Assembly (NCBI RefSeq): GCF_007989085.1
Contig: NZ_BJVJ01000003.1
Span: forward strand, 124,001 to 188,000
Source: Pseudonocardia sulfidoxydans NBRC 16205
Lineage (GTDB): Bacteria > Actinomycetota > Actinomycetes > Mycobacteriales > Pseudonocardiaceae
Length of the DNA: 64,000 nucleotides
Direction: 5' to 3'
Below, piece by piece: positions 37,067-44,499 of this stretch (the stretch's first letter is position 1; every line of letters begins with the position of its first letter). A model generated the notes under the pieces. It was given only the letters and a program-made list of their open reading frames with translations, did no database searches and had not been told where the DNA came from. The position numbers were made by a program, and so were the translations under genes.

Positions 37067-38023
37067 TCAGCTCCAGATCGTCACGTAGACGGGCGGCCGG
37101 AACCGGGCGGGGGCCAGTCCCTCGCCCGGGGCCCGGAGCAGCTTCATCGCCTCCGGTGTCGACAGGAAGTGCCGCAGCGACGACGCGGCCGCCGACCGCC
37201 GGTCCACCGGCAGCGTCGACACGTGCCACACGACGTCGATCGGCGTGCCGGGCAGGTCGAGGACGGTCAGCTCGCGGCGCCGGACGTGGTGCACGGCAAG
37301 GTGCGCGATGCCGGGGGCGACGCCCGCACCGCGGGCCGCGGCGTCCCACGCGGCGGTCTGCGTCGGGAAGACCGACAGGCTCGACTCGGGGATGCGCGCG
37401 GCGCGCAGCATCCGGCCCACGTCGCTGTCGGGGTCGGTCGCCGAGGTCTCGACGAGCCACGGCCAGCGCGCGGGCGGGCCGGTGAAGCGGGCGTCGGGCG
37501 CGGCGAGCACGACGAGCCGCGCCCGGAAGATGGGCTCGCTGACCAGGCCCATCGACCGTTCCCCGCCCAGGTGCGGGCCGAGTGCGACGTCGGCGAGGCG
37601 CTGCGAGACCAGCGCCCCCATCTCGGCGGTGGTCGCGACGCCGGAGCTGATCTCGATCGTCCCCGACGACCGCGCCCCGAACGTCTCGCCCAGCGGCCCG
37701 GCGACGAACTCGACGACCGGGCTCGGCGCGACCAGCCGCAGCTGCTCCGGCGCGCCCTTGGCCGAGCGCACCGCCGACTCCGCCTCCGCGCCGAGCGCCA
37801 CCATCTGCGCGGCGATCGCCAGCAGCCGGGTGCCGCCGGCGGTCATGGTCATGCCGTTGCCGCTGCGCACCAGCAGCGGGTCGCCGAGGTACTTGCGCAG
37901 GGCCGCCAGCGCCTGGGACACGGCGGGTTCGCTGACCGACAGTGCGTTCGCGGCGGCCTTGACCGACCCGAGGCGCGCGACGAGCACGAACGCGCTCAGC
38001 TGCGTCAGCGTCATGCCGGGCAT
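37067..38023 (-). CDS. LysR-family transcriptional regulator
   Basis: A 318-residue LTTR. The N-terminal helix-turn-helix reads LSAFVLVARLGSVKAAANAL, then SVSEPAVSQALAALRKYLG. The effector domain follows (LRLVAPSPVVEFVAGPLGE). The start is the ATG at 38023, with a second ATG three codons on. Its position at the edge of the CO dehydrogenase island suggests it regulates the cox genes, and a 14-bp palindrome of a type also found in the cox promoter region lies 35 bp upstream of its start. Confidence 0.88.
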   Translation of the reverse strand: MPGMTLTQLSAFVLVARLGSVKAAANALSVSEPAVSQALAALRKYLGDPLLVRSGNGMTMTAGGTRLLAIAAQMVALGAEAESAVRSAKGAPEQLRLVAPSPVVEFVAGPLGETFGARSSGTIEISSGVATTAEMGALVSQRLADVALGPHLGGERSMGLVSEPIFRARLVVLAAPDARFTGPPARWPWLVETSATDPDSDVGRMLRAARIPESSLSVFPTQTAAWDAAARGAGVAPGIAHLAVHHVRRRELTVLDLPGTPIDVVWHVSTLPVDRRSAAASSLRHFLSTPEAMKLLRAPGEGLAPARFRPPVYVTIWS

Positions 38024-38057
38024 TCTCGACCATCGGTGGCCATGATCGGAGCCCCGT

Positions 38058-38071
38058 TAAGTGATCACTTA
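38058..38071. promoter_or_regulatory. TAAG-N6-CTTA palindrome, site 1
   Basis: TAAGTGATCACTTA, a perfect 14-bp palindrome 35 bp upstream of the LysR start and in an unusually AT-rich stretch. Two related sites with the TAAG-N6-CTTA frame are at 38214-38227 and 48692-48705. Confidence 0.6.
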
Positions 38072-38213
38072 TGACACGTTCGTGCTGCGTGTCGGCGGTC
38101 GTGCGGTGACGAACCGGCTGCCGAGACGCACCCGGGCGGCGCTGCGAGCGGCCGGCCCGGCGCTCGTGTGCAGCGCGCCGAGGCACGCCCCGGGCGCGTC
38201 TGCGGCCCCGATT

Positions 38214-38227
38214 TAAGTGAACGCTTA
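38214..38227. promoter_or_regulatory. TAAG-N6-CTTA palindrome, site 2
   Basis: TAAGTGAACGCTTA, a near match to site 1, 95 bp upstream of the ATG of the 100-residue protein. Between the two sites (38072-38213) I see no gene or other motif. Confidence 0.55.
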
Positions 38228-38321
38228 GCTGCGGGTGTCGCCGCGGCGGCCCCACGGCGAGACTTCCGTCCGAGGGGCGAACGGGCCACCATCGACGTCC
38301 GATCGCGGGGAGGGGACACCG

Positions 38322-38624
38322 ATGTCCGAGCGCGAGACCGGCACCGACCGTGACACCGACGAGGCGCTGACCGTGTTGCGCAGCATCTGGTCGGCCACCG
38401 GCCAGACCAGCGCCGAGCTGGAGGAACGCTTCGGCCGCCACCCCGGCAAGGTCTGCAAGAACATGAAGAACATCGGCTTCGGCGGCATGCCCGGCGACCC
38501 GGTCGACGGCGACACCAACACCCCCGTCGACGACGACGTCCGCGCCGCCTGGCGCCGCCGCCTCGAACGCGACGGGAAGCTGCACCCGCGCGGGCGCAGC
38601 GTCGGCGAGTCCCTGGACCTGTGA
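38322..38624 (+). CDS. Hypothetical protein (100 aa)
   Basis: A small soluble protein that I do not recognise, starting at the ATG at 38322 with GGGGAGGGG upstream. It is strongly charged and helical (DEALTVLRSIWSATGQTSAELEERFGRHPGK), with a conserved-looking KNMKNIGFGGMPGDPVDGD core. It ends DL-TGA, and the TGA (38622-38624) lies inside the 40-bp palindrome copy 5. Its place between the LysR gene and coxD, in the cox direction, suggests a link with CO dehydrogenase expression or maturation, but nothing in the sequence proves this. Confidence 0.65.
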   Translation: MSERETGTDRDTDEALTVLRSIWSATGQTSAELEERFGRHPGKVCKNMKNIGFGGMPGDPVDGDTNTPVDDDVRAAWRRRLERDGKLHPRGRSVGESLDL

Positions 38625-38660
38625 GTGGCGATAGTCGCTGGAGCGACTATCGCCACTCAC
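38621..38660. repeat. 40-bp palindrome, family 1, copy 5
   Basis: Arms GTGAGTGGCGATAGTCGCTG and GAGCGACTATCGCCACTCAC, central bases GG instead of AT. The stop codon of the upstream gene is inside the left arm, and the coxD start is 40 bp downstream. Confidence 0.93.
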
Positions 38661-38700
38661 GAGCGATCGAAACCCCCCATCTCCCGAGGAGACCGTTCCG

Positions 38701-39573
38701 TTGACCCGCCCCGGCTCGGTCGCCGAGCTCACCGACGCCCTGCGCGCCACCGGCTATCTCGCCGACCGCGGCCTGGCCACCGCCGTCCACGTCGCCCTCG
38801 GGCTCGACCGGCCCGTCCTGCTCGAGGGCGAGGTCGGAGTCGGCAAGACCGAACTCGCCAAGGCACTCGCGGAGGTGCTGGGGCGGAGACTGATCCGGCT
38901 GCAGTGCCACGAGGGGATCGACGCCGCCCAAGCGCTCTACGAGTGGGACCACGCCCGCCAGCTGATGCACATCCGGGCACTCCAGGAGACCGCCTCCGCG
39001 AACGACGACGCCGTCGACGCCCTGTTCGGGCCGAGGTTCCTGCAGGAGCGCCCACTGCTCGCCGCCGTCCGCGCCGGCGCCGGGGCGGTGCTGCTCGTCG
39101 ACGAGATCGACCGCGCCGACGACGAGTTCGAGGCCTTCCTGCTGGAGCTGCTGTCGGACTTCCAGGTGACGATCCCCGAGATCGGGACCGTCGCCGCGCA
39201 GGAGCCACCGCTCGTGCTGCTGACGTCCAACCGCACCCGTGAGCTGCACGACGCCCTCAAACGGCGCTGCCTCTACCACTGGATCGGCTACCCGTCCGCG
39301 GCGCGCGAGGTCGCGATCGTGCGCTCGCGCCGCCCCGACGTGTCCGAGGCCCTCGCCGAGTCGGTCGTCGCCGCCGTACACCGCCTGCGCGCCATGGACC
39401 TCGCCAAGCCGCCCGGCGTCGCCGAGACCATCGACTGGGCCCGCACCCTGGAGTTCCTGGGCGACGACCTCGACGCCGCCTCCGCCGACCTCACCCTCGG
39501 CTCGGTGGTGAAGGACCACGACGACGAGGAGCTCGTCCGCACCCGGCTCGACGAGCTGACCGCGCGTGGCTGA
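38701..39573 (+). CDS. coxD: MoxR-type AAA+ ATPase, CoxD
   Basis: A 290-residue AAA+ protein. Walker A is GEVGVGKT (43-50) and Walker B LLVDEID (Asp134, Glu135); the sensor is LTSNRTRELHDALKRRC. CoxD-type MoxR chaperones, working with CoxE, build the copper-molybdenum site of CO dehydrogenase. The TTG at 38701 is preceded by GAGGAGA. It overlaps coxE by 8 bp. It is separated from the coxMSL genes by about 5 kb and read in the opposite direction to set 1, unlike the usual coxMSLDEFG order. Confidence 0.87.
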   Translation: MTRPGSVAELTDALRATGYLADRGLATAVHVALGLDRPVLLEGEVGVGKTELAKALAEVLGRRLIRLQCHEGIDAAQALYEWDHARQLMHIRALQETASANDDAVDALFGPRFLQERPLLAAVRAGAGAVLLVDEIDRADDEFEAFLLELLSDFQVTIPEIGTVAAQEPPLVLLTSNRTRELHDALKRRCLYHWIGYPSAAREVAIVRSRRPDVSEALAESVVAAVHRLRAMDLAKPPGVAETIDWARTLEFLGDDLDAASADLTLGSVVKDHDDEELVRTRLDELTARG

Positions 39574-40690
39574 CCTGGTCGGGCTGCTCGTCCGCTTCGC
39601 CCGCACCCTGCGCGCCGAGGGCGTCGCGATCGGGCCCGGCGACGTCCTCACCTACTGCGCGTCCGTCGCCACCCTCGATCCCACCGACCTCGCCGACCTC
39701 TACTGGGGCGGGCGGATCGCGCTCGTCACCCGCCACTCCGACGTCGAGACCTACGACCGGGTGTTCGAGGAGTTCTTCCTCGGCACCGGCGACGACGGCG
39801 GCGACCTGCTCGAACTGCTGCTGCGCGCCGAACCCGAGGCCGAGACGACACTCGAGACCGTCGCGCCCGACCCCGGCGACGACGAGCGTCCCGACGAGGA
39901 GACGACGCTCGGCCTCATGGCCTCCGACGTCGAGACCCTGTCGACCCGGGCGTTCGCCGAATGCACCGACGACGAGCTGGAGACGTTGCGGCGCATCATG
40001 TCCCGCATCCGGTTGCGCCCGCCCCTGCGCCGCACCCGACGCACCCGCGCCGCCCGGCGAGGCAGACGTCCCGACCTGCGCGCCACCGTCCGCCGCGGCA
40101 TGCGCACCCACGGCGAACTCGTCGAACTGCGCTACCGACGCCGCCGCGTCCGCCCCCGCCCGCTCGTGCTGATCCTCGACATCTCCGGCTCGATGGCCGA
40201 CTACTCCCGCGCCCTGCTGCAGTTCGCGCACTCCGCCCAGCGCGGCGCCCGGTTCCGCGTCGAGGTGTTCTGCTTCGGCACCCGCCTCACCTACCTGACG
40301 CCGTCGCTGCGGACCCGCAGTCCCGACGAGGCGCTCGCGCGCGCCGCCGACCTCGTCGTCGACTGGGAGGGCGGCACCCGCATCGGCCATGCCGTCGACG
40401 AGTTCGTCCGACGCTGGGGCCGCCGCGGGATGGCGCGCGGCGGGATCGTTGTCGTCTGTTCCGACGGGCTCGACCGCGGCGACCCCGAGCTGCTGGAATC
40501 CGCGATGCAGAAGCTCTCACGGCTCTGCCACCGCGTGGTGTGGACCAACCCGCACGTCGTCACGGGAGGCAGGGGAGCGCCGCGAACCGTCGGCATGCTC
40601 GTCGCCGAGCCTTACGTCGACGTGCTGCTGTCGGGGCGCGACCTCGGCAGCCTCGACGAGCTGGCGGCGCTGCTGCCGGAGCTGGGATAG
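39566..40690 (+). CDS. coxE: VWA-domain protein, CoxE
   Basis: A 374-residue protein. The first half is helical, acidic in residues 75-115 and then very basic (150-196); a C-terminal von Willebrand A domain follows with an intact metal site DISGS (Asp205, Ser207, Ser209) and later CSDGLDRG. CoxE partners the MoxR ATPase in maturing the CuSMo centre. The GTG at 39566 lies inside the end of coxD, so the two are coupled. Some CoxE homologues are annotated only as VWA proteins; context here supports CoxE. Confidence 0.87.
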   Translation: MADLVGLLVRFARTLRAEGVAIGPGDVLTYCASVATLDPTDLADLYWGGRIALVTRHSDVETYDRVFEEFFLGTGDDGGDLLELLLRAEPEAETTLETVAPDPGDDERPDEETTLGLMASDVETLSTRAFAECTDDELETLRRIMSRIRLRPPLRRTRRTRAARRGRRPDLRATVRRGMRTHGELVELRYRRRRVRPRPLVLILDISGSMADYSRALLQFAHSAQRGARFRVEVFCFGTRLTYLTPSLRTRSPDEALARAADLVVDWEGGTRIGHAVDEFVRRWGRRGMARGGIVVVCSDGLDRGDPELLESAMQKLSRLCHRVVWTNPHVVTGGRGAPRTVGMLVAEPYVDVLLSGRDLGSLDELAALLPELG

Positions 40691-40699
40691 GAGCGGGCG

Positions 40700-40987
40700 A
40701 TGCGCTGGAGTGTGGGACTCGAAGCCCAGGGGGACCGGCTGGTCACCCACGACGAGATCGTCGAGCTCGCCGACGCCGTCGCCCCGCACGGCGGCATCGC
40801 GTCCGGCATCGGCACCGACCGCTATGGCGCGCAGATCATCGTCGTCGCCTCGACCCACGACGAGGCCGTCGAACGTGGGAAGGCGACCTTCCGCGCCGCC
40901 GCGGCCACCGCGGGTCTGCCCGAGTTCCCGATCGTGCGTGCGGAGGCGGTGAGCGAGGCCGACGACGACCTCGCCTGGGAGGCATGA
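40700..40987 (+). CDS. Hypothetical protein (95 aa) downstream of coxE
   Basis: A 95-residue soluble protein with no family I can name. It opens RWSVGLEAQGDRLVTHDEI and has an alpha/beta pattern with an IIVVAS strand, like small ferredoxin-fold proteins. It starts 9 bp after coxE with the same direction, and its stop overlaps the next gene (ATGA), so it is part of the coxDE operon. Confidence 0.65.
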   Translation: MRWSVGLEAQGDRLVTHDEIVELADAVAPHGGIASGIGTDRYGAQIIVVASTHDEAVERGKATFRAAAATAGLPEFPIVRAEAVSEADDDLAWEA

Positions 40988-41358
40988 TCCGCCTCGGCTC
41001 GTTGGCGGGCTACGCCTTTTCCGGTCCCCGGCTGCTCGCCGGCTGGGACCCGCCCGCCGAGCCGGGCGTCTACGCGATCCTCTACAAGCCCGAACCCGAT
41101 CGTGAGCGCTACGCCGTCGTCTACGTCGGCCACGCCGACGACCTCACCACCGAGGGTCTGCCCCTGCGCCACCCCCGCTCCCACTGCTGGACCCGACGCG
41201 CCGGCGGGAAGTGGCGCCTGCACGTCGCCACGTTGTCGATCCCCGGCGGCACGACGGGGCACCGCAAGATGGTCGCCGAGGAGCTGATCTCGATGTACAC
41301 CCCCCACTGCAACGCCGAACGCTACGACGGCGCCTGGCGCCCCGAGTGGACCCTGTGA
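40984..41358 (+). CDS. Small protein resembling a GIY-YIG domain
   Basis: A 124-residue protein starting at an ATG that overlaps the previous stop. PGVYAILYK and, 13 residues on, VVYVGHADDL correspond in order and spacing to the GIY and YIG strands, and AEELISMYTPHCNAE resembles the C-terminal Glu/Pro/Asn region of that fold. The usual catalytic Arg and Glu arrangement cannot be confirmed, so it may be a non-nuclease relative. Its TGA (41356-41358) lies inside palindrome copy 6. Why it is coupled to coxDE is unknown. Confidence 0.55.
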   Translation: MIRLGSLAGYAFSGPRLLAGWDPPAEPGVYAILYKPEPDRERYAVVYVGHADDLTTEGLPLRHPRSHCWTRRAGGKWRLHVATLSIPGGTTGHRKMVAEELISMYTPHCNAERYDGAWRPEWTL

Positions 41359-41394
41359 GCGGCGATGGTCGCTATAGCGACTATCGCCACTCAC
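41355..41394. repeat. 40-bp palindrome, family 1, copy 6
   Basis: Arms GTGAGCGGCGATGGTCGCTA and TAGCGACTATCGCCACTCAC, with one mismatch and one G:T pair. The upstream gene's stop codon is inside the left arm. Confidence 0.92.
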
Positions 41395-41478
41395 GACCGT
41401 TTGTCCACATGCGGGCGGGTGATCCACAGATCGCACGAGGCACCCCACGAGCCGGCCCGGGGAGCCGATCGTCGTCAC

Positions 41479-42411
41479 ATGATCGAGACACACCTGACCG
41501 ACCGCCAGCACGGAATGGTCTCCCTGGCGCAGCTCCGGGAGCTCGGTGTCAGCTGGAGCACCGTCGTCGCCCAGACGAAGGCCGGGCGATGGCGCCACCA
41601 CCTTCCGCGCGTCTACGCGACCTTCACCGGCCCGCCCCCGCGCGCGTCGAGAATCAGCGCCGCGCTGCTGTACGGGGGAGCGGGCGCCGTGCTCAGCCAC
41701 CGGACGGCGGCCGAGGAGTGGGGGCTGGTCCGATGTGAGGACGGGCCGGTCCACGTGACGCTCCCGTACGGAAGCTCGGCCGTCTCTCAGCCCGGGCTCG
41801 TCGTGGTGCACCGCTCCCGCGCGTTCCGCCACATCGTCGTCGCCTCCGACCCGCCGCGGACCAGCCCGGGCGACACGGCCATCGACCTCGCGGTGGCCGA
41901 GCCGGACGAGGTCGAGGCGCGGCGGATGCTCGTCGCGTTGCTGACGACGGGCCGGGTCGGACCGGACCATCTCCGCCGGCGGCTGCTCGAACGTCCGCCG
42001 CTGCGGTACCGGCGCGCGCTCGCGGAGGCGGTCTCACTGGTGCGCGACGGCGTCCAGTCCGCGCTCGAGGAGCTGTACGCCTCCGATGTCGAAGCGGCGC
42101 ACGGGCTTCCGGTCGGCCGTCGGCAGACGCCGATGTCGGTGGACGGGTTCACGCTCTACGAGGACGTGACCTACGACCACGCCGGTGCCGAGGTCACGAT
42201 CCGCCTCGACGGCCGGACGCACCTCGCGGACAGCACGGCCTTCCGCGACCGGCGGCGCGACAACGCTGCGGAGCTCGCGGGCAGGGCGCGGCTCGTCTAC
42301 GGCTGGAAGGACCTGTCGAACGATCCGTGTGCGGCGGCCCGGGAGGTCGCGACGGTCCTGGTCCGTCGCGGCTGGCCCGGGCCGCCGACCCGATGTGAAC
42401 GCTGCGCGTGA
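41479..42411 (+). CDS. AbiEi-antitoxin-like N-terminal domain with a Vsr/DUF559-like C-terminal domain
   Basis: A 310-residue protein of a type common in actinomycetes. The N-terminal winged helix (MVSLAQLRELGVSWSTVV) and the YATFTGPPP/LLYGGAGAVLSHRTAA segments match AbiEi-like proteins; the C-terminal VTIRLDGRTHLADSTAFRDRRRD resembles the endonuclease-like domain usually found with it. No AbiEii toxin gene is adjacent, so a working toxin-antitoxin pair is unlikely. The start is the ATG at 41479. It is flanked by palindrome copies 6 and 7, as an isolated single-gene unit. Confidence 0.75.
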   Translation: MIETHLTDRQHGMVSLAQLRELGVSWSTVVAQTKAGRWRHHLPRVYATFTGPPPRASRISAALLYGGAGAVLSHRTAAEEWGLVRCEDGPVHVTLPYGSSAVSQPGLVVVHRSRAFRHIVVASDPPRTSPGDTAIDLAVAEPDEVEARRMLVALLTTGRVGPDHLRRRLLERPPLRYRRALAEAVSLVRDGVQSALEELYASDVEAAHGLPVGRRQTPMSVDGFTLYEDVTYDHAGAEVTIRLDGRTHLADSTAFRDRRRDNAAELAGRARLVYGWKDLSNDPCAAAREVATVLVRRGWPGPPTRCERCA

Positions 42412-42416
42412 GGGTC

Positions 42417-42456
42417 GTGAGTGGCGATAGTCGCTCCAGCGACTATCGCCACTCAC
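42417..42456. repeat. 40-bp palindrome, family 1, copy 7
   Basis: Arms GTGAGTGGCGATAGTCGCTC and CAGCGACTATCGCCACTCAC. It lies between convergent genes: 5 bp after the plus-strand stop, while the minus-strand stop (TGA at 42455-42453) is inside the right arm. Confidence 0.93.
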
Positions 42457-42794
42457 AGGGTCTTGAGGCCGACGCCGTCGAAGAGGCGGGACCGGCGGCG
42501 GCCCGACGCGGGAACAGCCACGTCCGGACGCGTCGGGTTCGGAGATGCCTTTCGCACGATCTGCTCGGCGAACCCGTAGAGCAGCGGGAGAGCGCCGGCA
42601 ACGGTACCGCCCGAGCGGTTGATGTGCTCCACACCCGGACCGATGAGGGCGGCGTCCCTGTTGACCTGCTGGACACTCTCCTCGCACGCTTCCAGGTTCG
42701 TCGCGATCCCCGTCAGGAGGGTGCCGACCCAGAACAGGTAGAACGCCAGCCCGGCGATGAGCAGGACGATCACGACGACGGTCAGGACGATCAT
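42453..42794 (-). CDS. Small single-pass membrane protein E (last of a five-gene cassette)
   Basis: A 113-residue protein. The N-terminal membrane segment is IVLTVVVIVLLIAGLAFYLF, followed by a helical stretch with ATNLEACEESVQQVNRDAALIGPG and a basic tail ending RRRSRLFDGVGLKTL (parts quoted). The ATG overlaps the stop of the preceding gene (ATGA), and the stop is within palindrome copy 7. Unlike its siblings it contains a Cys just after the membrane segment and a longer tail. I know no family for it; a role in the membrane next to CO dehydrogenase is inference from position. Confidence 0.72.
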   Translation of the reverse strand: MIVLTVVVIVLLIAGLAFYLFWVGTLLTGIATNLEACEESVQQVNRDAALIGPGVEHINRSGGTVAGALPLLYGFAEQIVRKASPNPTRPDVAVPASGRRRSRLFDGVGLKTL

Positions 42795-43096
42795 CGGGAC
42801 GCTCCGTTCGTGACAGCGGCCGGAGCGGGGGTCGGGATCGACGGCAGCACCCGGCCCAGGAACAGGTGGTGCTGCAGGCCCTCGGCGAGGACACGGTCGA
42901 CGGCGTCGCCGGTGGGGTCGATCAGCGCGGCCGAGGCCGTGTTGGCCGTGACCTTCTCCAGCGTGCCCTTGATGTCGGCGACCCTGCGGTCGATGGTCTT
43001 CACCAGGTTCACGAGCAGCTGCAGCAGGGCCGCGACGACGAGGACGACGACGAACCCGGCGATGATCGCGATCCACCACGCGGTGGTGTCGGACAT
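42791..43096 (-). CDS. Small single-pass membrane protein D (cassette)
   Basis: A 101-residue protein with an N-terminal membrane segment (WWIAIIAGFVVVLVVAALLQ, about residues 7-27), then an amphipathic helix (LVKTIDRRVADIKGTLEKV), a TANTASAALIDPTGDAVDRV stretch and a Pro/Ala-rich tail. The ATG at 43096 is 2 bp after gene C. The pattern (membrane helix, heptad-like helix, then N-T-x-x-L) is shared with protein C, which suggests the two are paralogous. No enzyme motif is present. Confidence 0.72.
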   Translation of the reverse strand: MSDTTAWWIAIIAGFVVVLVVAALLQLLVNLVKTIDRRVADIKGTLEKVTANTASAALIDPTGDAVDRVLAEGLQHHLFLGRVLPSIPTPAPAAVTNGASR

Positions 43097-43098
43097 GG

Positions 43099-43341
43099 TC
43101 AGCCTCCCAGCCTGGCGCGGCCGCGGGCGAGGCCCGCGGTGATGGTGTCGGCGAAGTCGATGGTCTCGGCGAGGGCGGCGAGGGGGCGGGTGTTGACCTC
43201 CGCCTCGGCCAGCCCGGCGTTGATCGCCTGCGCCTGCTTACCGATCCGCGCGGCGAGCACCAGGATCGGCACCACCAGCGCGACGACGACCAGCACCACG
43301 ACGATGCCGATCACGAAACCCACGATCCATCCGGTGCTCAT
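43099..43341 (-). CDS. Small single-pass membrane protein C (cassette)
   Basis: An 80-residue protein. One long membrane helix (IVGFVIGIVVVLVVVALVVP) is followed by the helix LAARIGKQAQAINAGLAEAE, then VNTRPLAALAETIDFADTI and a basic end (ARGRARLGG). It begins directly after gene B with no intervening base. The NTRPLAAL segment is close to segments in proteins B and D. Function is unknown. Confidence 0.72.
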   Translation of the reverse strand: MSTGWIVGFVIGIVVVLVVVALVVPILVLAARIGKQAQAINAGLAEAEVNTRPLAALAETIDFADTITAGLARGRARLGG

Positions 43342-43569
43342 CTAGACCCCCGCACAGAAGTCGCGGACCGGCTTGAGGTTCGCGTTCACCGAGGTGAGAC
43401 GCGACGGGACGGTCGACGTCGAGGCGACGATCGCACCGACCCCGCCGTCGAGCGCGGCCAGGGTCTGCGAGACGTGCCGCAGGTGCAGGATCACCCGCAG
43501 CAGGCCGATCCCGGCGACGGCGATGATCAGGGCGGCGATGACGATCGTCGCCCAGGCGGCGGCGGGCAT
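43342..43569 (-). CDS. Small single-pass membrane protein B (cassette)
   Basis: A 75-residue protein: membrane helix WATIVIAALIIAVAGIGLL near residues 6-24, then HLRHVSQTLAALDGGVGAIV and the C-terminal SVNANLKPVRDFCAGV with one Cys. The ATG overlaps the stop of gene A (TGATG) and the stop is TAG, rare among these genes. Function is unknown; translational coupling suggests equimolar production with its neighbours. Confidence 0.72.
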   Translation of the reverse strand: MPAAAWATIVIAALIIAVAGIGLLRVILHLRHVSQTLAALDGGVGAIVASTSTVPSRLTSVNANLKPVRDFCAGV

Positions 43570-43835
43570 CAGTTCTCCTTCGGGGGCAGCAGGACCGCGA
43601 CACTGCCCGCGTAGCGGACGGCGCCGGCGGACACCTGGGCGACGGTCGCGTCGGTCGTCGCGAGCATCGAGGGGACGGGGTCGAGCGCGCCGGCGAGCGT
43701 CACGCCGCCGGCGAGGATGTCGTCGGCCGCCCAGCGGATGCGCTCGACGGCGGCGAGCACCCGGTTGAGCAACGCGATCACGACCGGGAGCACCACGAAC
43801 AGCAGGACGGCGTTGCCGATCCACCACAGCACCAT
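43569..43835 (-). CDS. Small single-pass membrane protein A (first of the cassette)
   Basis: An 88-residue protein, first of the five. The membrane helix is WWIGNAVLLFVVLPVVIALL (residues 4-23), followed by NRVLAAVERIRWAADDILAGG and a C-terminal VSAGAVRYAGSVAVLLPPKEN. The second hydrophobic stretch is too short for a confident second membrane pass. The ATG at 43835 has an AAGGAGGCGAG ribosome site. Palindrome copy 8 lies 32 bp upstream, separating it from coxG in the same direction, so the cassette may need its own promoter in that gap or readthrough. Confidence 0.72.
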   Translation of the reverse strand: MVLWWIGNAVLLFVVLPVVIALLNRVLAAVERIRWAADDILAGGVTLAGALDPVPSMLATTDATVAQVSAGAVRYAGSVAVLLPPKEN

Positions 43836-43867
43836 GTCTTCTCGCCTCCTTGCGCAGGTCAGGGGTC

Positions 43868-43907
43868 GTGAGTGGCGATAGTCGCGATAGCGACCATCGC
43901 CACTCAC
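43868..43907. repeat. 40-bp palindrome, family 1, copy 8
   Basis: Arms GTGAGTGGCGATAGTCGCGA and TAGCGACCATCGCCACTCAC with one mismatch. It is 7 bp beyond the coxG stop and upstream of the membrane-protein cassette, both on the minus strand. Confidence 0.92.
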
Positions 43908-43914
43908 AGGGGGT

Positions 43915-44496
43915 TCATGCGGGGCGGGTGCTCGGGCCGAGGAAGCGCCGGACGACGCGGCGCAGGGCCATGAGCGCCGCGGAGACGCCGATGCGGAAAC
44001 CACTCGCGGGCGCCGCCCGGGTCACGGTGACGGTGCCGCCGCGGGAGCGGGCCTCGGCGTTGGCCGCGATGCAGTCGGTGAAGCTCCCGAGCAGGACGCT
44101 CGTGACATCGGAGATCATGCCGCGCCCGTACTGGGCGGCCGCGCCGGAGATCTGCAGGTCCTGCACCACGTGCATCGACGTCGCACCCGCACCGGCCGGG
44201 GCCAGCGACGCCGTCACCGACATCTCCGCGGTGCCGCGGCCACGGGCCTCCGAGCCGGCGGCGTGCAGCACCATCGTGTGTGTCGACGGGTCCGACGAGC
44301 GGATCTGCGCGACCCCCGTGAACCGCAGCGACACCGGGCCCATGCTGACCTTCACCCCGCCGGTGAACGAGCCGTCGGGCTGCTCGCCGGTGAGCTCCGC
44401 ACCGGGCAGGCACGGGGCCAGCGCGGGCACGTCCTGCAGGAACTCCCACACGTCGTCGAGCGGCGCGGCGAGCCGGAAGTCGTTCTCGATGAGCAT
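43915..44496 (-). CDS. coxG: SRPBCC-family protein CoxG
   Basis: A 193-residue protein of PF06240. The START-like lipid-binding fold reads IENDFRLAAPLDDVWEFLQD and CLPGAELTGEQ, and FTGVAQI and GRGTAEMSV are typical of CoxG. The C-terminal 25 residues form a basic amphipathic helix (GVSAALMALRRVVRRFLG) suited to holding the protein on the membrane. CoxG has been described as the partner that links soluble CO dehydrogenase to the membrane menaquinone pool. It follows coxL by 3 bp and is the last gene of cox set 1. Confidence 0.9.
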   Translation of the reverse strand: MLIENDFRLAAPLDDVWEFLQDVPALAPCLPGAELTGEQPDGSFTGGVKVSMGPVSLRFTGVAQIRSSDPSTHTMVLHAAGSEARGRGTAEMSVTASLAPAGAGATSMHVVQDLQISGAAAQYGRGMISDVTSVLLGSFTDCIAANAEARSRGGTVTVTRAAPASGFRIGVSAALMALRRVVRRFLGPSTRPA

Positions 44497-44499
44497 CGC

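Noticed and set aside
41479-42411. A toxin-antitoxin or defence system
   Set aside because: Only the AbiEi-like protein is present. Neighbours are cox-linked or tiny membrane proteins, and no AbiEii nucleotidyltransferase is seen.
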